Made by a program: the position numbers and the translations under genes
The notes under the pieces: generated by a model
Database searches by the model: none
Told to the model about the DNA's origin: nothing
The model's input: only the letters and a program-made list of their open reading frames with translations
In this document: positions 61,756-64,000 of the stretch, piece after piece
Layout of the letters: every line of letters begins with the position of its first letter
How positions within the stretch are numbered: the first letter of the stretch is position 1
Assembly: GCF_947632075.1 (NCBI RefSeq)
Contig: NZ_CANRNX010000001.1
Location: forward strand, 1 to 64,000
Length of the DNA: 64,000 bases
Origin: an uncultured Flavobacterium sp.
GTDB lineage: Bacteria; Bacteroidota; Bacteroidia; Flavobacteriales; Flavobacteriaceae
Direction of reading: 5' to 3'

Positions 61756-62643
61756 ATGGGTGCAATAAGTTACTATTTGGTTTATGCAATTTTATGGTGT
61801 GTTTCTATATTACCATTTTCTTTGTTATATTTTTTATCAGATTGTATTTATTTTCTTCTTTATAAAATTATCGGATACAGAAAAAAAACAGTCAGAAATA
61901 ATTTAAAACTTGCACTTCCTCATTTATCAGATAAGGAACGTTTAATCATAGAAAAAAACTTCTACCATCATTTATGTGATATGTTTTTAGAAATGGCTAA
62001 AACGGTAACCATATCTGAAGAAGAAATGAAAAAAAGATACAAGTTCAAAAACATTGAAATTGTAAAAGAATACGAAAAGAAAAACAAGAGTATTGTTTTA
62101 ATGGCACCTCACTACGCAAGTTGGGAATGGGTGATTATCTTAGGAAAATACATAGATTATAAAGGTTTAGGAATTTACAAAAAACTTAGCAATCCACGTT
62201 TTGATCAATTGGTTCGTGATATGCGATCTAAATTCGATGCAGAATTAATAAGTACTAAAGATACCGTAAAAACAATTAAAGATTATCAATCGAAAAATTT
62301 ACATGGTGTTTATTTGTTCTTAAGTGACCAAACACCCCGATTGAGAAAAGGCTTACATTGGGAAAATTTTTTAGGCCATGAAGTTCCTGTTCACATGGGG
62401 GCAGAAAACTTAGCTAAAGAATTAGACATGAATGTACTTTATTTAAAAGTATCTCGTGTAAAACGTGGTTTTTATGAAGCAGAATTTATTCCTATTTCAG
62501 ACAACGTAGCTAAAGAACCTGAATTTGAAATAACTAAACGCTTTTTAAAATTATCTGAACAACAAATTTTAGAAAAACCAGATTATTATTTTTGGACACA
62601 TAAACGTTGGAAACATATAGGCAAAAAAAACGAGACTAAATAA
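61756..62643 (+). CDS. Lipid A / lysophospholipid acyltransferase, LpxL (HtrB) family
   Basis: The 295-residue protein has an N-terminal membrane anchor (about 4-36) and the LpxL/HtrB acyltransferase domain. The catalytic histidine lies in MAPHYASWEW near residue 116-125, the HxxxxE pattern. FLSDQTPR near 194 and GAENLAKELD near 216 are further conserved sites. Such enzymes add a secondary acyl chain to Kdo-lipid A, or related lipids, at the inner membrane. lpxK elsewhere in the window fits with lipid A synthesis. Confidence 0.85.
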   Translation: MGAISYYLVYAILWCVSILPFSLLYFLSDCIYFLLYKIIGYRKKTVRNNLKLALPHLSDKERLIIEKNFYHHLCDMFLEMAKTVTISEEEMKKRYKFKNIEIVKEYEKKNKSIVLMAPHYASWEWVIILGKYIDYKGLGIYKKLSNPRFDQLVRDMRSKFDAELISTKDTVKTIKDYQSKNLHGVYLFLSDQTPRLRKGLHWENFLGHEVPVHMGAENLAKELDMNVLYLKVSRVKRGFYEAEFIPISDNVAKEPEFEITKRFLKLSEQQILEKPDYYFWTHKRWKHIGKKNETK

Positions 62644-62658
62644 GTCTCGTTTTTTTTT
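62623..62658. terminator. Shared terminator of acyltransferase and glmM-like genes
   Basis: AAAACGAGACT and AGTCTCGTTTT form the stem core, flanked by A and T runs. The left arm encodes the last residues of the acyltransferase. Confidence 0.87.
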
Positions 62659-62666
62659 ATTTGTAA

Positions 62667-64000
62667 TTACAATCCTGCAATTTCTTTTATCTCGTCAATT
62701 ACTTTTAAAGCTAATTCATCTGCAAGTTCTTGCGTTTTAGCTTCAGTATAAATACGAATAATTGGTTCTGTATTCGATTTTCTTAAATGAGCCCAATTTT
62801 CAGCAAAGTCAATTTTTACACCATCAATAGTAGTAATTTCTTCGTTTACATATTTCTCAGCCATTTTTTCTAAAATCAAATCAACATCAATAGCTGGTAT
62901 TAATTCAATTTTATTTTTACTCATATAATATTGCGGATACGAAGCACGTAATTCAGCAACGGTAACATCTAAATTAGCTAAATGCGTTAAAAATAAAGCA
63001 ACTCCAACTAATGAATCACGACCGTAATGTGTTTCTGGATAAATAATCCCACCGTTTCCTTCACCACCGATTACAGCATTTGTAGCTTTCATCATTTCAA
63101 CTACATTAACTTCACCTACAGCCGAAGCTTTGTAAGAACCGTTGTGTTTTTCTGTAACATCTCGTAAAGCACGAGAAGAAGACATGTTAGAAACTGTATT
63201 ACCTGGCGTTTTACTTAAAACATAATCAGCAACAGCTACTAAAGTATATTCTTCACCAAACATTTCACCATCGTTTGAAATAAACGCCAAACGATCTACA
63301 TCCGGATCAACCACAATACCAAAATCGGCTTTTTCTTCAACAACTAATTTACAGATATCAGTTAAGTGTTCTTTCAATGGTTCAGGGTTGTGAGGAAAAT
63401 GACCGTTTGGTTCACAATATAATTTCACAACTTCAACTCCCATTTTTTCAAGTAAAGCTGGAATTACAACTCCACCAGATGAGTTAACTCCATCAACAAC
63501 TACTTTAAACTTCTTTCCTTTTACAACTTCCGCATCAACTAATTTTAGTTTTAAAATTTCGTCAATGTGTTTATCCATATAATCAGTAATTGGAGTAATC
63601 GTTCCTAAATCATCAACTTCAGAAAAAACAAATGCTTCAGATTCTGCAATTTCTAAAATAACAGCGCCATCAGCTCCACTTAAAAATTCACCTTTAGCAT
63701 TCAAAAGTTTTAACGCATTCCATTGTTTAGGGTTATGAGAAGCCGTTAAAATAATACCTCCATCAGCTTTTTCTAACGGAACAGCGATTTCAACAGTAGG
63801 CGTTGTAGATAATCCTAAATCAATAACATCGATTCCTAACCCAATTAAAGTATTAACAACTAAATTATGAATCATTGGTCCAGAAATACGAGCATCTCTA
63901 CCAATTACTACTTTTAATTTATTTTTAGAAATGTTATTTTTTAAAAATGTTCCATAAGCCGATGCAAACTTAACGGCATCAACCGGAGTTAAATTATCTC
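62667..64000 (-). CDS. glmM: Phosphoglucosamine mutase / phosphomannomutase family, 5' end outside window
   Basis: The open frame continues from 63875 to the right edge without a stop, so the true start lies beyond the window. The upstream part reads NLTPVDAVKFASAYG and VIGRDARISGPMIHNL. The phosphoserine motif is in ILTASHNPKQWNA, the metal-binding loop is in DPDVDRLAF, the sugar-binding loop is GGEGNGG, and the phosphate-binding C-terminal loop is LRKSNTEPIIRIY. These place it in the alpha-D-phosphohexomutase superfamily; flavobacterial members of this form are usually annotated GlmM. It supplies glucosamine-1-phosphate for cell-wall precursors. Phosphomannomutase is the alternative. Confidence 0.8.
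   Translation of the reverse strand, partial: DNLTPVDAVKFASAYGTFLKNNISKNKLKVVIGRDARISGPMIHNLVVNTLIGLGIDVIDLGLSTTPTVEIAVPLEKADGGIILTASHNPKQWNALKLLNAKGEFLSGADGAVILEIAESEAFVFSEVDDLGTITPITDYMDKHIDEILKLKLVDAEVVKGKKFKVVVDGVNSSGGVVIPALLEKMGVEVVKLYCEPNGHFPHNPEPLKEHLTDICKLVVEEKADFGIVVDPDVDRLAFISNDGEMFGEEYTLVAVADYVLSKTPGNTVSNMSSSRALRDVTEKHNGSYKASAVGEVNVVEMMKATNAVIGGEGNGGIIYPETHYGRDSLVGVALFLTHLANLDVTVAELRASYPQYYMSKNKIELIPAIDVDLILEKMAEKYVNEEITTIDGVKIDFAENWAHLRKSNTEPIIRIYTEAKTQELADELALKVIDEIKEIAGL

Overview
The window comes from an AT-rich chromosome of a member of the Flavobacteriaceae (Bacteroidota). This rests on several independent signs. Several secreted proteins end in type IX secretion (T9SS) type A sorting domains. 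Many genes carry a TAnnTTTG promoter element, the flavobacterial -7 box. The menaquinone genes, YidC, lipid A genes and LolD have the forms expected of a Gram-negative Bacteroidota cell. The tmRNA tag reads GEENYALAA. I cannot name the genus from sequence alone. Most of the window is ordinary core genome.

Layout. 1-490: the N-terminal part of a tyrosine recombinase, cut by the window edge, lies just beyond the 3' end of the tmRNA gene (490-887). A direct repeat and a terminator hairpin sit between them, so a mobile element is probably integrated at ssrA and extends to the left. 1230-6819: a leftward cluster of menC, a metal-dependent hydrolase, menA, an alpha/beta hydrolase and two PH-domain membrane proteins. 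6894-15109: leftward housekeeping genes (acs, a nitronate monooxygenase/FabK-like enzyme, mnmA, yidC, pyrG, a DUF3820 protein). 15294-20449: a mostly rightward run of poorly known genes, including a predicted cytoplasmic beta-helix protein, a HEAT-like protein, a tandem pair of diverged paralogues and a lipoprotein gene frameshifted in a poly-T tract; trmH lies within it on the other strand.

20478-36967: a secretion-rich region with four T9SS cargo proteins (an SGNH hydrolase with a PKD domain, a 1674-residue protein of about 19 Ig-like repeats, an endonuclease I and a subtilase). They are interleaved with rsmB, a purine nucleoside phosphorylase, lpxK, a Nif3-family protein and a coiled-coil protein whose usual zinc-ribbon cysteines are gone. 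37093-53930: a Sua5/YciO protein, uvrD, an M1 aminopeptidase, a DEAD-box helicase, an acyl-CoA synthetase, purB, a HopJ-family/CvfB pair, fabG, an NhaC-type antiporter, a small beta-barrel protein, bcp and an endonuclease III without iron-sulphur cysteines. 53950-64000: an ECF-like sigma factor followed by a 45-residue open reading frame, then uvrA, ettA, lolD, a rhomboid protease, an LpxL-like acyltransferase and the 3' part of a glmM-like gene that runs off the right edge.

Together the genes cover quinone synthesis, envelope building (YidC, LpxK, LpxL-like, LolD, GlmM-like), RNA modification (MnmA, TrmH, RsmB, Sua5/YciO), DNA repair (UvrD, UvrA, Nth) and T9SS export. Intrinsic terminators separate almost all transcription units, and many serve convergent genes on both strands. 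I found no CRISPR array, insertion sequence, rRNA or ordinary tRNA gene. The least explained parts are the ssrA-linked element edge, the beta-helix protein, the tandem paralogues and the micro-ORF behind the sigma factor.
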